A DNA stretch of 64,000 nt. Origin: Paenibacillus peoriae KCTC 3763 (lineage in GTDB: Bacteria > Bacillota > Bacilli > Paenibacillales > Paenibacillaceae). The position numbers and the translations under genes are program-made. How positions within the stretch are numbered: the stretch's first letter is position 1; each line of letters starts with the position of its first letter. The notes under the pieces are model-generated. The model made no database searches and was not told where the DNA came from. It was given only the letters and a program-made list of their open reading frames with translations. The stretch is from the NCBI RefSeq assembly GCF_000236805.1, contig NZ_AGFX01000010.1, forward strand, positions 1 through 64,000, in the 5' to 3' direction. Below, in pieces: positions 52,793-61,215 of this stretch.

Positions 52793-53241
52793 TGGCGGGT
52801 ACGCGACTGCTTCGTAATGTGGCATTTGTGCTGTTCATTTTATATACAGCGCTTCTGTTATACTGGATGTTTCTCGGGTTTGGGCGTACCCTGCGACCGG
52901 GACCTCCATATTCGTACAATATCGTTCCGTTTGATACAATTAGACAATATTGGCGGGCGATGCAGTCATTCCCTTCTCGGGTATGGGGTGTTAATTTACT
53001 GGGTAATATTGGCGTATTCATTCCTTTCGGTGTTCTTTTGCCGATCATTTGGGTATCCATGCGCAGGATAGGCAGGCTGTTGTTAACGGTGGTGGCCGCG
53101 CTGGTCGTTCTTGAAGTGTCCCAAATGCTGCTTGGTGCAGGTACAATGGATGTGGACGATATCATCCTGAATGTTGTGGGTGTATGTTGTGGCCGCGCTG
53201 GTTATGTACTTTTACGAAAAAGGTTAGGGATTGCATCATAA
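52792..53241 (+). CDS. VanZ family membrane protein
   Basis: A 149-residue protein with four helices. It matches the VanZ-like pattern: YSYNIVPFDTIRQYW, the conserved NLLGNIGVFIPFGVLLP, and LEVSQMLLGAGTMDVDDIILNVVG. VanZ confers low-level teicoplanin resistance, but most family members have no known role. The ATG overlaps the rpiA stop (TAATG), so translation is coupled. A terminator follows at once. Confidence 0.92.
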   Translation: MAGTRLLRNVAFVLFILYTALLLYWMFLGFGRTLRPGPPYSYNIVPFDTIRQYWRAMQSFPSRVWGVNLLGNIGVFIPFGVLLPIIWVSMRRIGRLLLTVVAALVVLEVSQMLLGAGTMDVDDIILNVVGVCCGRAGYVLLRKRLGIAS

Positions 53242-53301
53242 AAAGTCCTGCTCCTCGTGCTGGCGCCACATACTGGTGGCAGGTAGAGAGCAGGCTTTTT
53301 T
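53241..53301 (+). terminator. Terminator of rpiA-vanZ
   Basis: CCTGCTC ... GAGCAGG with an inner GC-rich pairing, preceded by AAAA and followed by TTTTTT. Confidence 0.88.
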
Positions 53302-53343
53302 ACATAATGAATTGTAATGATCAGTGGGGATAAACGCTTAAAC

Positions 53344-53385
53344 TTGACAAAAGTTTGCAATTAAGATATCTTTGAATAAAGATAT
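53344..53385 (+). promoter_or_regulatory. marR promoter with overlapping operator
   Basis: TTGACA (53344-53349), 17-bp spacer, TATCTT (53367-53372). The 20-bp palindrome ATATCTTTGAATAAAGATAT (53366-53385) has perfect 8-bp arms and covers the -10 and start point, which implies autorepression. Confidence 0.88.
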
Positions 53386-53405
53386 GACTAACGGAGGATG
53401 TTACT

Positions 53406-53855
53406 ATGTCTGTAAAACCAGATGATCAGGACTTGGCGCTTAATTTGTTTGTTGTGCTGGCTCGTGCTTATAATTCGGTCACGTCCCGCACGAATCGTGA
53501 TATTCATAGTCATGGATTGAATACAACAGAATTTGGTGTACTTGATCTGTTATATTATCGCGGACCGCAGCCCTTGCAAAAAATCGGAGAAAAGGTGCTC
53601 ATCTCCAGTGGGAATATAACGTATGTCGTGGATAAACTCCAGAAAAAAAACTTGCTCACCCGGCGTGCATCTCAAGATGATCGACGTGTAATTTATGCAG
53701 AATTGACCGACGAAGGACGCCATTTCTTTGAGCAAATATTCCCACAGCATCATCGTGTTATTATGGAGACGGTGGACGGTCTGTCTGTGGAAGAGAAGGA
53801 AAAGGCCATTCAGCTGCTAAAAAAGCTTGGACTGACCGCTGAGAGACAGAGCTGA
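53406..53855 (+). CDS. MarR family repressor (MhqR/YkvE-like)
   Basis: A 149-residue winged-helix regulator: LNTTEFGVLDLLYYRGPQPLQKIGEKVLISSGNITYVVDKLQKKNLLTRRASQDDRRVIYAELTDEG is the full DNA-binding core. The helix SSGNITYVVDKL resembles MhqR, which responds to quinones in Bacillus, but no cysteine is present, so thiol-based sensing is excluded. GGAGG precedes the ATG. The palindrome in its promoter is the obvious target. A hairpin terminator separates it from the MFS gene. Confidence 0.92.
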   Translation: MSVKPDDQDLALNLFVVLARAYNSVTSRTNRDIHSHGLNTTEFGVLDLLYYRGPQPLQKIGEKVLISSGNITYVVDKLQKKNLLTRRASQDDRRVIYAELTDEGRHFFEQIFPQHHRVIMETVDGLSVEEKEKAIQLLKKLGLTAERQS

Positions 53856-53939
53856 GGACAAAGCTGAGAGAGAAAAGTAACGACTAATAATAAGCTGCAC
53901 ACGTTCAGACAGCAGGTTAAACATGCTATGTTTTTAGAT

Positions 53940-53971
53940 AAAATACCGTATTTACGGTATTTTATTTTTTT
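53940..53971 (+). terminator. Terminator after marR
   Basis: AAAATACCGT-atTT-ACGGTATTTT followed by ATTTTTTT. The gap from here to 54157 shows no other signal. Confidence 0.85.
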
Positions 53972-54156
53972 GTCGCATTTTGGGGAAGCAGGGTTAATGT
54001 AGAGACGCAAATCAGGTATAATGATCTAATAGTCACGCTCGGATGTATTTCCCAGCTCCTATTTAAAGATACAAATCGGGCAGTGTGAGTCTGGGTCTAT
54101 GGGGTGGTGGCAAGTTTTTTAAGGAGTCGGGACAGAGAAGGGAGCACAAGAGACAG

Positions 54157-55410
54157 ATGAAAGAACAGCTGCGTTCGATTCACCCACTGGCATGGACAAT
54201 TATTGCTGGGACTATTTTCGGTCGGATGGCGACATCGATGAGTATTCCGTTTTTGTCCATTTATTTGACCACTCGTCTGGGGGTATCTCCCTTTCATACG
54301 GGAGTGATCGTATCGGTCAGCTCGCTGGTCGGTATTTTTGCCAGCTTTTACGGTGGATATATTTCGGATCGCATTGGACGGCGTAAAGTGATGCTGGTGT
54401 CTATCGCCAGTTGGGCGCTTGTATTCGTTGCTTTTGCGTTGGCTGAAGCAGCTTGGGCCTTTTTTGTCATTAATGCCTTAAATGGACTGTGCAGATCCTT
54501 GTTCGAGCCAACCTCGCGAGCACTGTTATCAGATGTAACCCCCAAGGAAAAAAGGTTGCTTATCTACAATATGAGGTATGCGGCCATTAATGTAGGTGTG
54601 GTGGCAGGACCGCTGCTTGGTTTGCTGCTGGGCTCTGCATCCACGGGGACGCCGTTTATGGTAGCTGCTGGTGTGTACGCCTTGTATGGGGTGTTGCTGT
54701 TGATTCAATTTGCCCGCTATGCCTCCGATCTGCGTGTAGGGACCACGACCGGAGAAGCTCCGCTGCGGATGGGGGAGGCGTTCCGTACAGCCAGCCGCGA
54801 TCCGGTATTTATGCCGATTTTGCTGGGAACCGTATTTTGCGTGATGGGCTATGCTCATTCCAATTCCACGATGCCCCAATTTTTATCGTTATCCTTCGCG
54901 GAAGGAACCCGGTGGTTTACATACATGCTTACGGCCAACGCGATTTGCGTATTGGCTTTCCAGTATCCGCTGGTGCGGCTGGCTAGCCGGTTTTCCCCAG
55001 TGAATTCCTTGATTGCAGGAAATCTATGCATTGCGGTCAGTTTGTTGCTGTTCAGTATGCTAAACACAGGCTGGTTGTTTATACTGGATATGGTGCTGTT
55101 TACAATAGGTGAAGTGTTGTTGTTCACGATGCTGGATGTGCTGATAGATCAGATTGCAGATGCTCAATATAAAGGGACCTACTTTGGTACGATTGGCTTT
55201 AATAATCTGGGCAGTGTGCTGGCTCCTTTGTTTGGCGGCTGGTTGCTGGATAGCTATGGCCATACGGCACCGCTTGCCGTTTTTGTTCCGATTACGCTGT
55301 CGGTCGTAATGGGCATTCCATTTTTGCTGGTAGCCCGCCGCCGTCTGGCGCAGCGTACAGCCGGGATTGCGGCCGAGGCTGGAGAGCCAGCGCAGCAACT
55401 GTCATCTTAA
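54157..55410 (+). CDS. MFS transporter (MdtG/YttB-like)
   Basis: A 417-residue major facilitator with about twelve helices. It has GTIFGRMATSMSIPFLSIYL, the signature GGYISDRIGRRKVMLVS between helices 2 and 3, and NVGVVAGPLLGLLLG at helix 5 as in drug exporters. The ATG at 54157 follows AAGGGAG with a long 12-base spacing; a frame extending to 54085 has no site of its own. A nucleotidyltransferase gene starts 19 bp downstream. Confidence 0.88.
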   Translation: MKEQLRSIHPLAWTIIAGTIFGRMATSMSIPFLSIYLTTRLGVSPFHTGVIVSVSSLVGIFASFYGGYISDRIGRRKVMLVSIASWALVFVAFALAEAAWAFFVINALNGLCRSLFEPTSRALLSDVTPKEKRLLIYNMRYAAINVGVVAGPLLGLLLGSASTGTPFMVAAGVYALYGVLLLIQFARYASDLRVGTTTGEAPLRMGEAFRTASRDPVFMPILLGTVFCVMGYAHSNSTMPQFLSLSFAEGTRWFTYMLTANAICVLAFQYPLVRLASRFSPVNSLIAGNLCIAVSLLLFSMLNTGWLFILDMVLFTIGEVLLFTMLDVLIDQIADAQYKGTYFGTIGFNNLGSVLAPLFGGWLLDSYGHTAPLAVFVPITLSVVMGIPFLLVARRRLAQRTAGIAAEAGEPAQQLSS

Positions 55411-55429
55411 ATAAGGAGCTGAATGCAGG

Positions 55430-55984
55430 ATGAAGCCGGAAGAAGATATGCAGCGAATCATACACATGATGAATGATCCGCAAGTTCTTGAAGACCTGCG
55501 CTACGTACGGGCCCTGGGATTGCCTCAAGGCTGTATTGCCGCAGGCTATGTACGCAATCGGGTGTGGGATAAACTGCATGGTTATACGACCGCTACACCT
55601 CTCAATGATATAGATGTCATTTATTTTGATCCGAAAAATACGCTGGAGGAACGAGATGAGCATCTGGAGCTGTCCTTGAATCGTAAGCAGGCTGGACGCA
55701 ACTGGTCTGTCAAAAATCAGGCGCGGATGCATATCCGCAACGGAGAAGCCCCGTATTCCTCGATAGAGGATGCCATGAGCCACTGGCCAGAGACGGCGAC
55801 GGCAGTAGCCATTAGACTGAATGACGAGGACCAAATGGAGGTCATTTGTCCGTATGGATTAAACGATCTGCTGGATATGCGGGTACGTCAAAGTCCATTG
55901 TTCCGTCACACGACGGCTTTTCGCCAGCGTGTATTTGAGAAGCAGTGGCTGGATAACTGGCCTTTGCTTATTGTGGAGAATTAA
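55430..55984 (+). CDS. Nucleotidyltransferase family protein (NTP_transf_6/DUF925)
   Basis: A 184-residue protein of the DUF925 group in the polymerase-beta-like nucleotidyltransferase superfamily. IAAGYVRNRVWDKLHGY takes the place of the Gly-rich start, and LNDIDVIYFDP gives the DxD metal site. Later hallmarks are QARMHIRNGEAPYSSIEDAMSHWPETATAVAIRL. The family's reaction is not established. AAGGAGC lies upstream of the ATG. It appears to form a run with the MFS gene before it and the acetyltransferase after it. Confidence 0.88.
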   Translation: MKPEEDMQRIIHMMNDPQVLEDLRYVRALGLPQGCIAAGYVRNRVWDKLHGYTTATPLNDIDVIYFDPKNTLEERDEHLELSLNRKQAGRNWSVKNQARMHIRNGEAPYSSIEDAMSHWPETATAVAIRLNDEDQMEVICPYGLNDLLDMRVRQSPLFRHTTAFRQRVFEKQWLDNWPLLIVEN

Positions 55985-56022
55985 ATACTGTGAACCAGCA
56001 GGATAAGGAGAGACAATTAACG

Positions 56023-56445
56023 ATGTTTAAAGATATGAAAAACGATTTGGACCAAGAGGAGATTCTGGAGCTGCTAACCTACGCAGTGCTGGATCGTCCT
56101 GAACAGGGGGAGGCAGCTTTACGGTTCTACCAAACCGCGGATGAATGGAAGCTGTTCGGGGTAGAAGATGAAGGACTTATCGTAGGTGTTGTCGGATTTG
56201 AAGAGCGGGAGGATGGAACGATCGTGCTCCATCACCTGGCTGTATTGCCTGAAAATCGTCATCGAGGCTATGGCAGAGGCATGCTGCTTACGCTCATTAA
56301 GGAACGTAACCCGAAACGGCTCACGGTAGAAACAGATGCGGAAGGGGCGGATTTCTTTCGCAATGTGGGCTTCGCCGTGTACGGATCAGAGGATTTGCCG
56401 GGTAGTGGGCAATTCCATTGTATATATGAAATAGAGGAAGAATAA
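56023..56445 (+). CDS. GNAT family N-acetyltransferase
   Basis: A 140-residue compact acetyltransferase: FGVEDEGLIVGVVGFEEREDGTIVLHHLAVLPENRHRGYGRGMLLTLI contains the acetyl-CoA loop ENRHRGYGRG, and FFRNVGFAVYGSEDLPG lies near the end. The substrate is unknown. AAGGAG lies about 13 bases before the ATG at 56023; a GTG at 55990 lacks a ribosome site. It sits 38 bp after the nucleotidyltransferase gene. Confidence 0.85.
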   Translation: MFKDMKNDLDQEEILELLTYAVLDRPEQGEAALRFYQTADEWKLFGVEDEGLIVGVVGFEEREDGTIVLHHLAVLPENRHRGYGRGMLLTLIKERNPKRLTVETDAEGADFFRNVGFAVYGSEDLPGSGQFHCIYEIEEE

Positions 56446-56513
56446 GCGAATCTCCGGGTCGCGCCTCCCTTTTTCCACATAAGATAGATTATGTCGGAGG
56501 GAGGTAGGTTTCA

Positions 56514-57152
56514 TTGGCGTACCACTACACAGCAATTGGAGATTCTTTGACGACAGGTGCAGGCACGCTGCTGAGCGGCGGATTTGCATCCATCTATCGA
56601 CGAATGGCGGAAAGGCATCTCCATACGCCAGTCAGTTACGAGAATTTGGGAATCAACGGACTGACTTCGCAGGAACTGCTATCGTTGATCCGCAACAATC
56701 CGCTTTTTCGGTCGGCGCTCAGCCGAGCTGAACTCATAACGGTAACGATCGGTGGAAATGATTTGCGTCCATATATCAGCACACTTGCTGGAGGCCCCGG
56801 TTCGTCGGGTTCTTCCATTCCGCAAGCCCTGAACCACACCAAAGAGCATGTACGCCAAATCGTGCATGCCCTGTATCAGATAAAGTCCGGTCAGCGTGAG
56901 CCATTTATCATACGAATGGTAGGATTATATAATCCTTTTCCAGGAGTCAGGGAAGCGGGGGTATATGTGCGCCAGTACAACTCGTTCCTCTATAGGTTGG
57001 GCGGACCGAATTATCGGGTGGCGAATATTTATCCCGCGTTTGAGGGTAATGAACGGGCGCTGCTGTCGCTGGATCGGATACATCCGAACAGCCGTGGTTA
57101 TCGCGTGATTGCAGAAGAGCTGAATCGGCTCGGTTATGCGCCATTACGGTGA
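56514..57152 (+). CDS. SGNH/GDSL hydrolase
   Basis: A 212-residue lipase/esterase of the SGNH superfamily. Block I is AIGDSLTTGAG with the nucleophile Ser, block III is VTIGGNDLRPY, and block V is LDRIHPNSRGY with the catalytic Asp-x-x-His. The Gly of block II lies in ENLGINGLTSQEL. No signal peptide is seen. It resembles Bacillus YpmR and spore-germination-type lipases. The start is TTG at 56514 after a strong GGAGGGAGG site, and no ATG is available nearby. Confidence 0.9.
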   Translation: MAYHYTAIGDSLTTGAGTLLSGGFASIYRRMAERHLHTPVSYENLGINGLTSQELLSLIRNNPLFRSALSRAELITVTIGGNDLRPYISTLAGGPGSSGSSIPQALNHTKEHVRQIVHALYQIKSGQREPFIIRMVGLYNPFPGVREAGVYVRQYNSFLYRLGGPNYRVANIYPAFEGNERALLSLDRIHPNSRGYRVIAEELNRLGYAPLR

Positions 57153-57194
57153 GCGTGGGAGGAAGCTTTTGATCGTACGATGAGTATATTAAAG

Positions 57195-57242
57195 AAAGAG
57201 GTTCATGATGGCAGTAGATCTGACTATCATGAACCTCTTTTT
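57195..57242 (+). terminator. Terminator between the SGNH and tetR genes
   Basis: AAAGAGGTTCATGAT pairs fully with ATCATGAACCTCTTT (15 bp) and is followed by TT. It could serve both convergent transcripts. Confidence 0.9.
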
Positions 57243-57257
57243 ATGCATTTCGGCGTG

Positions 57258-58139
57258 CTAAACCTCCAATATAGCCTTCAGCTTGGTACAGTCTTCCTGT
57301 AGCTCGGGCAACTGCCCCAAAAATAGAAGCAGGGCTTTCGCGTGGGCTATGTCCACGTTTTGTTCTGATAACTCCCCCTGTAATCTGCTCAGGATTTGCA
57401 CATATTCATGCCGGGTAGCTTCATTTAATTCCGTTTGTTTCAGAACCGTATCCATACGCTGCAGCGCATAGGAGATTTGTTTTCCCTTGGTCCAGAACTC
57501 GTCGGAGCTTTCATATAGGCTGGTGTCAGGGCTCCACATAATCTGGTGCTGATGATTCGGGTTCAGCATTCCTTGAGCCATCATATCCTCGATACTGACG
57601 ATAAATTCAGCCAGTGCTTGGTGCTCCGTCTGGGACAGCTCTGAGTTGCTCATTCGGAAGGCATTAATAATGATACTTTTAATGACAAAAACGATATCGT
57701 ATGCATAGTCACGTATAGATTGCCCATAAGCTTCAATTAAGAACTCAACGATCAGGTTAGAAAAATGATGTTCAAGACGATCGATGGCTTGGGCGATTTT
57801 TACTTCCTTAGAACCGATTAAGGGAACCGAATACACCAGCAAATGAATCTTGTTTTTATAAATCCGACCCAAAGCAATCAAGTATAGTTGTCTCAACTTC
57901 TCACGCGGGGATAGCTGATGCTTCAAATAAAGCTCCTTAATATCTGCATCAAGAAGTTTTTCAATCAGGAAGATTGTCCCCAGCAGCAACTCTTCTTTAC
58001 TTTGAAAGTATTTATAAAAGGAAGCCTTCACCATTCCGCTTTCACGTGCAATCTCATCGACCGAGGTGGCATCGTATCCCTTTTCCGAAAATAGGGAAAG
58101 GGCAGCATAAATGATATCCTCACTCGTTATTTTTTTCAT
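57258..58139 (-). CDS. TetR family regulator of the RND efflux operon
   Basis: A 293-residue regulator, long for TetR. The HTH is at residues 6-50 (DIIYAALSLFSEKGYDATSVDEIARESGMVKASFYKYFQSKEELLLG). The C-terminal ligand-binding region is followed by an extra 60-80 residue helical part with coiled-coil character. It is the last gene of the operon and overlaps the pump gene by 20 bp. The palindrome GAGTTTATTTATAAACTC upstream of the operon is a likely binding site. Confidence 0.92.
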   Translation of the reverse strand: MKKITSEDIIYAALSLFSEKGYDATSVDEIARESGMVKASFYKYFQSKEELLLGTIFLIEKLLDADIKELYLKHQLSPREKLRQLYLIALGRIYKNKIHLLVYSVPLIGSKEVKIAQAIDRLEHHFSNLIVEFLIEAYGQSIRDYAYDIVFVIKSIIINAFRMSNSELSQTEHQALAEFIVSIEDMMAQGMLNPNHQHQIMWSPDTSLYESSDEFWTKGKQISYALQRMDTVLKQTELNEATRHEYVQILSRLQGELSEQNVDIAHAKALLLFLGQLPELQEDCTKLKAILEV

Positions 58140-61100
58140 CGTATCCCCCGTTTTTACTCTGTCTTTTTAATTTCCACCGGGCTATAACCATATACAGGGA
58201 AGGCACTACAAACATGGTCAGGATCGTGGAATACATTAATCCGGATATAATGGTATACGCCAGAGGTCTAAACATATGTTCTCCAATCAGGGCAATCGGA
58301 AGCAGGCCGACGATGGCCGTCACCGATGTAAGCAGTATAGGACGAAAACGCGCTTTGGTCGCTGCAATTACAGCCTCTTTCAGATCGGTCCCTTCGCGTC
58401 TGGCCTCCTCAATAAATTCAATCAGTACAACACCGTTACGCACGATAATGCCCGCCAGGGTCATCAATCCCAGCACACCCATAAAAGTGATGGGTATATT
58501 CAGGAGGAACAAGCCGAGAAATCCGCCTGCAGCCGCCATATACACCGTGGTCAGAATGATAAGCGGGGTCGAGAAGGAATAAAATTGCAAAAATATAAGC
58601 ATGAAGATTAAAAATATGACGACAACATATAGTGATCCCAATTCTGCCAAGATGTCATATTGTTCTGAAAGCTCACCGCCGATTTCCCAAGTGTAGCCCG
58701 GAGGGAATTGGATGTTCTGTAATTTCAGCTCGACATCCTTCATCACTTCGGAAGCCGATCGTCCGTGAACTTCTGCTTCTACCGTAATGGAACGCTTTAA
58801 ATTATAATGGTTCATTTTTTGCGTTGCAAACGATGGCTTTAACTCCGCCAGCTGAGATAAGGGAATCTGAACCCCGTTGGCATTGGTCACATTTAATTGC
58901 TGGAACAATATCTCTGGATTCTGGTCCGCCTGTTCGACCTTTAACTTAATATTAATTAAATCATGGCCAGTATCAAACCTGCTGAAGCTGACCCCATTGC
59001 CCATGAGCAGGAGTGTGCGTGTCAGATCATTATTGCTTACCAGGTATTGGTCCATGGCTTGTTTGTTCAATTGGAAATCCAGTGTATACCCTTCATTCTC
59101 CATATTGTCATGAACGTCCTGGGTCCCTTTGGTAGCCATGACGGCTTCTTTAAGCTGTTGGGACAAGGTACGAAGCTGGTTCACATCATTGCCTAAAATC
59201 CGAATGGAGATCGGCTTGCCGAGAGGCAGCCCGACTTTGGCTATTTTGACGGAGATGGATTGACCCGGATAACGATCCTTTAAAACAGTGGACCAGCGCT
59301 CCGCCATCTCATCCGGATTAAACTCGCCTTCTTCACCAACGACAGCAATCTGCCCCACGGTTGAGCCTGTTTTGGCCTCAGCGGTCATATCCTGAAACAA
59401 CGGAGGAGCATCACCGCCAGCGGCATAGCTGATGGTACGCACATGAGGCTGCTGTTTCACCCATTTGGCAATATCTTCGGTTACCTGTCTCGTTTCTTCT
59501 ATAGAAGTTCCGATCGGCATGCGTACATTAATGCTTAATTGCGGATCGCTTGTTCTAGGGAACAGGTCGATCGGAATAAACGCAAGCACGCCGTATAATG
59601 TGGTGCTGATCAACAATCCCGAGGCGGCATATAAGGCAGGCCGTTTCAGCACCTTGGGAATCAGCTTGCCAGCATATACATTACGCAGAGCGTCAATTTG
59701 TTTGCCCAAAAGTCCGGGCGGCTTCATCGTGGAGCCGTTTGTTTGTTGACTTCGCTGCCCATACCATTCTCTAAAGATCGGGATAACAGTAAGGGCCATG
59801 AGCATGGAAGCCAACAAAGTAAGGATAACGGAAAAAGGCAATGGCTTGGCAAAGGAGCCGGCATCGCCTGATATAAAGAAAAGCGGAGCGAAGGAGGCGA
59901 CAGTGGCCAGAGTGGCGGTTCGAATAGAAGAAGCCACTTCCTTGGTTCCATGTAGTGCGGCGATTTTGGGACTCTCCCCCATCGTTAACATTCGGCGTTC
60001 GATATTATCATTGACCACTACAGCATCATCGACGAGAATCCCCATTACGATAACCAAGCCGATGACCGTAACCTGATTCAGCGTCACACCGAGCAGGGGA
60101 AGAAGGATAAAGCCGATCCCGATCGAAATCGGAATCGCGAGCGCCACAAAGGCGGAGGTCATCAGATTCAAGCCCAGGGTACATACGAGAATAACAGCTG
60201 CAATCGCAAACAGCAATTCACGGGTCAAGCCTGAAAAAATATGATTGATCCGCTCGGTTTGTGAAAATAACGTATTCAGTTGGTACGTATTCGGCAGTTT
60301 CGGTTGCAACAGCTTCATTTCTTCATTTATTTTGCCATAAATGGTCTCAACGTCCGAGCCGGTGTTACCGTTAATCGTCAGGGTAATGGCCGGTTTACCG
60401 TTAAAAAAGGCCATATAGCTGCTGGTATCATGCGTAAGCAATATGGTCCCGACATCTTGGAGATACACAGGCGCTCCACTTTCGGTTCTGGAAATGATGA
60501 CTTTATTCAAATCCTGCGCATTCTTGGACTGGTACACGTTCATTCGGTATGTGCGTTCATTGTAATCCAGATTACCGATCGGATTTTGCTCATTTTCCTT
60601 TTGTACCGCACTCATCAGCTGTTCCCAGCTGATATGATACTGCTGGAGCTTTTGGGCATCGATTTGAATCTGCACCTCTTGCTCCGGCAATCCCTTGATG
60701 ATCACTTCCGACACGCCGGGGACCGTTTTTAACTGATCTCGCCACGATTTCACCATATCATTTAATCGATATAATTGCTCCGCCGAATCCGCCGTGATGG
60801 CATAGGAATGGATAAATACCTTGTTCAAATCGTCGTATACGACAGGCTTTTGCGCGTCTGTAGGCAGTGTGGATTGAGCATCGTTCATTTTTTTGCGCAG
60901 CTCATCCCAGACTTCCTTGGCATTGGCGTAGCCTTCCGTCTCAATGACAATGGTTGAAAGCCCATTTTCGGAGGTGGAGGAGATTTTTTTAATATGATTG
61001 AGCTCCTTCATTTTTTGTTCCAGGGGCTTGGTGACCGTCTGTTCTACCTTTTCAGGAGCAGCTCCCGGGTAGAGTGTTGTAACGATAGCGGTTTTCTGAA

Positions 61101-61215
61101 TGATATCCGGCATTTCCTGGCGGGGAAGCTGAGAGGCACTATAAAATCCCGCTACAATCGCCATCGCAAAAATAAAGAGGATCAGTTTTTTCTTGCGGAT
61201 AAAATACTCAATCAT
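58120..61215 (-). CDS. RND efflux pump inner-membrane protein (AcrB/SwrC-like)
   Basis: A 1031-residue RND transporter with twelve helices and two large extracellular loops. It opens with IRKKKLILFIFAMAIVAGFYSASQLPRQEMPDI. Helix 4 holds GILVDDAVVVNDNIERRM with the two proton-relay Asp residues; the partner Lys region lies in helix 10. Such Firmicute pumps export surfactin-like lipopeptides, drugs or lipids. It overlaps the adaptor gene by 4 bp (ATGA-type) and tetR by 20 bp, so all three are coupled. Confidence 0.95.
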   Translation of the reverse strand: MIEYFIRKKKLILFIFAMAIVAGFYSASQLPRQEMPDIIQKTAIVTTLYPGAAPEKVEQTVTKPLEQKMKELNHIKKISSTSENGLSTIVIETEGYANAKEVWDELRKKMNDAQSTLPTDAQKPVVYDDLNKVFIHSYAITADSAEQLYRLNDMVKSWRDQLKTVPGVSEVIIKGLPEQEVQIQIDAQKLQQYHISWEQLMSAVQKENEQNPIGNLDYNERTYRMNVYQSKNAQDLNKVIISRTESGAPVYLQDVGTILLTHDTSSYMAFFNGKPAITLTINGNTGSDVETIYGKINEEMKLLQPKLPNTYQLNTLFSQTERINHIFSGLTRELLFAIAAVILVCTLGLNLMTSAFVALAIPISIGIGFILLPLLGVTLNQVTVIGLVIVMGILVDDAVVVNDNIERRMLTMGESPKIAALHGTKEVASSIRTATLATVASFAPLFFISGDAGSFAKPLPFSVILTLLASMLMALTVIPIFREWYGQRSQQTNGSTMKPPGLLGKQIDALRNVYAGKLIPKVLKRPALYAASGLLISTTLYGVLAFIPIDLFPRTSDPQLSINVRMPIGTSIEETRQVTEDIAKWVKQQPHVRTISYAAGGDAPPLFQDMTAEAKTGSTVGQIAVVGEEGEFNPDEMAERWSTVLKDRYPGQSISVKIAKVGLPLGKPISIRILGNDVNQLRTLSQQLKEAVMATKGTQDVHDNMENEGYTLDFQLNKQAMDQYLVSNNDLTRTLLLMGNGVSFSRFDTGHDLINIKLKVEQADQNPEILFQQLNVTNANGVQIPLSQLAELKPSFATQKMNHYNLKRSITVEAEVHGRSASEVMKDVELKLQNIQFPPGYTWEIGGELSEQYDILAELGSLYVVVIFLIFMLIFLQFYSFSTPLIILTTVYMAAAGGFLGLFLLNIPITFMGVLGLMTLAGIIVRNGVVLIEFIEEARREGTDLKEAVIAATKARFRPILLTSVTAIVGLLPIALIGEHMFRPLAYTIISGLMYSTILTMFVVPSLYMVIARWKLKRQSKNGGYDEKNNE

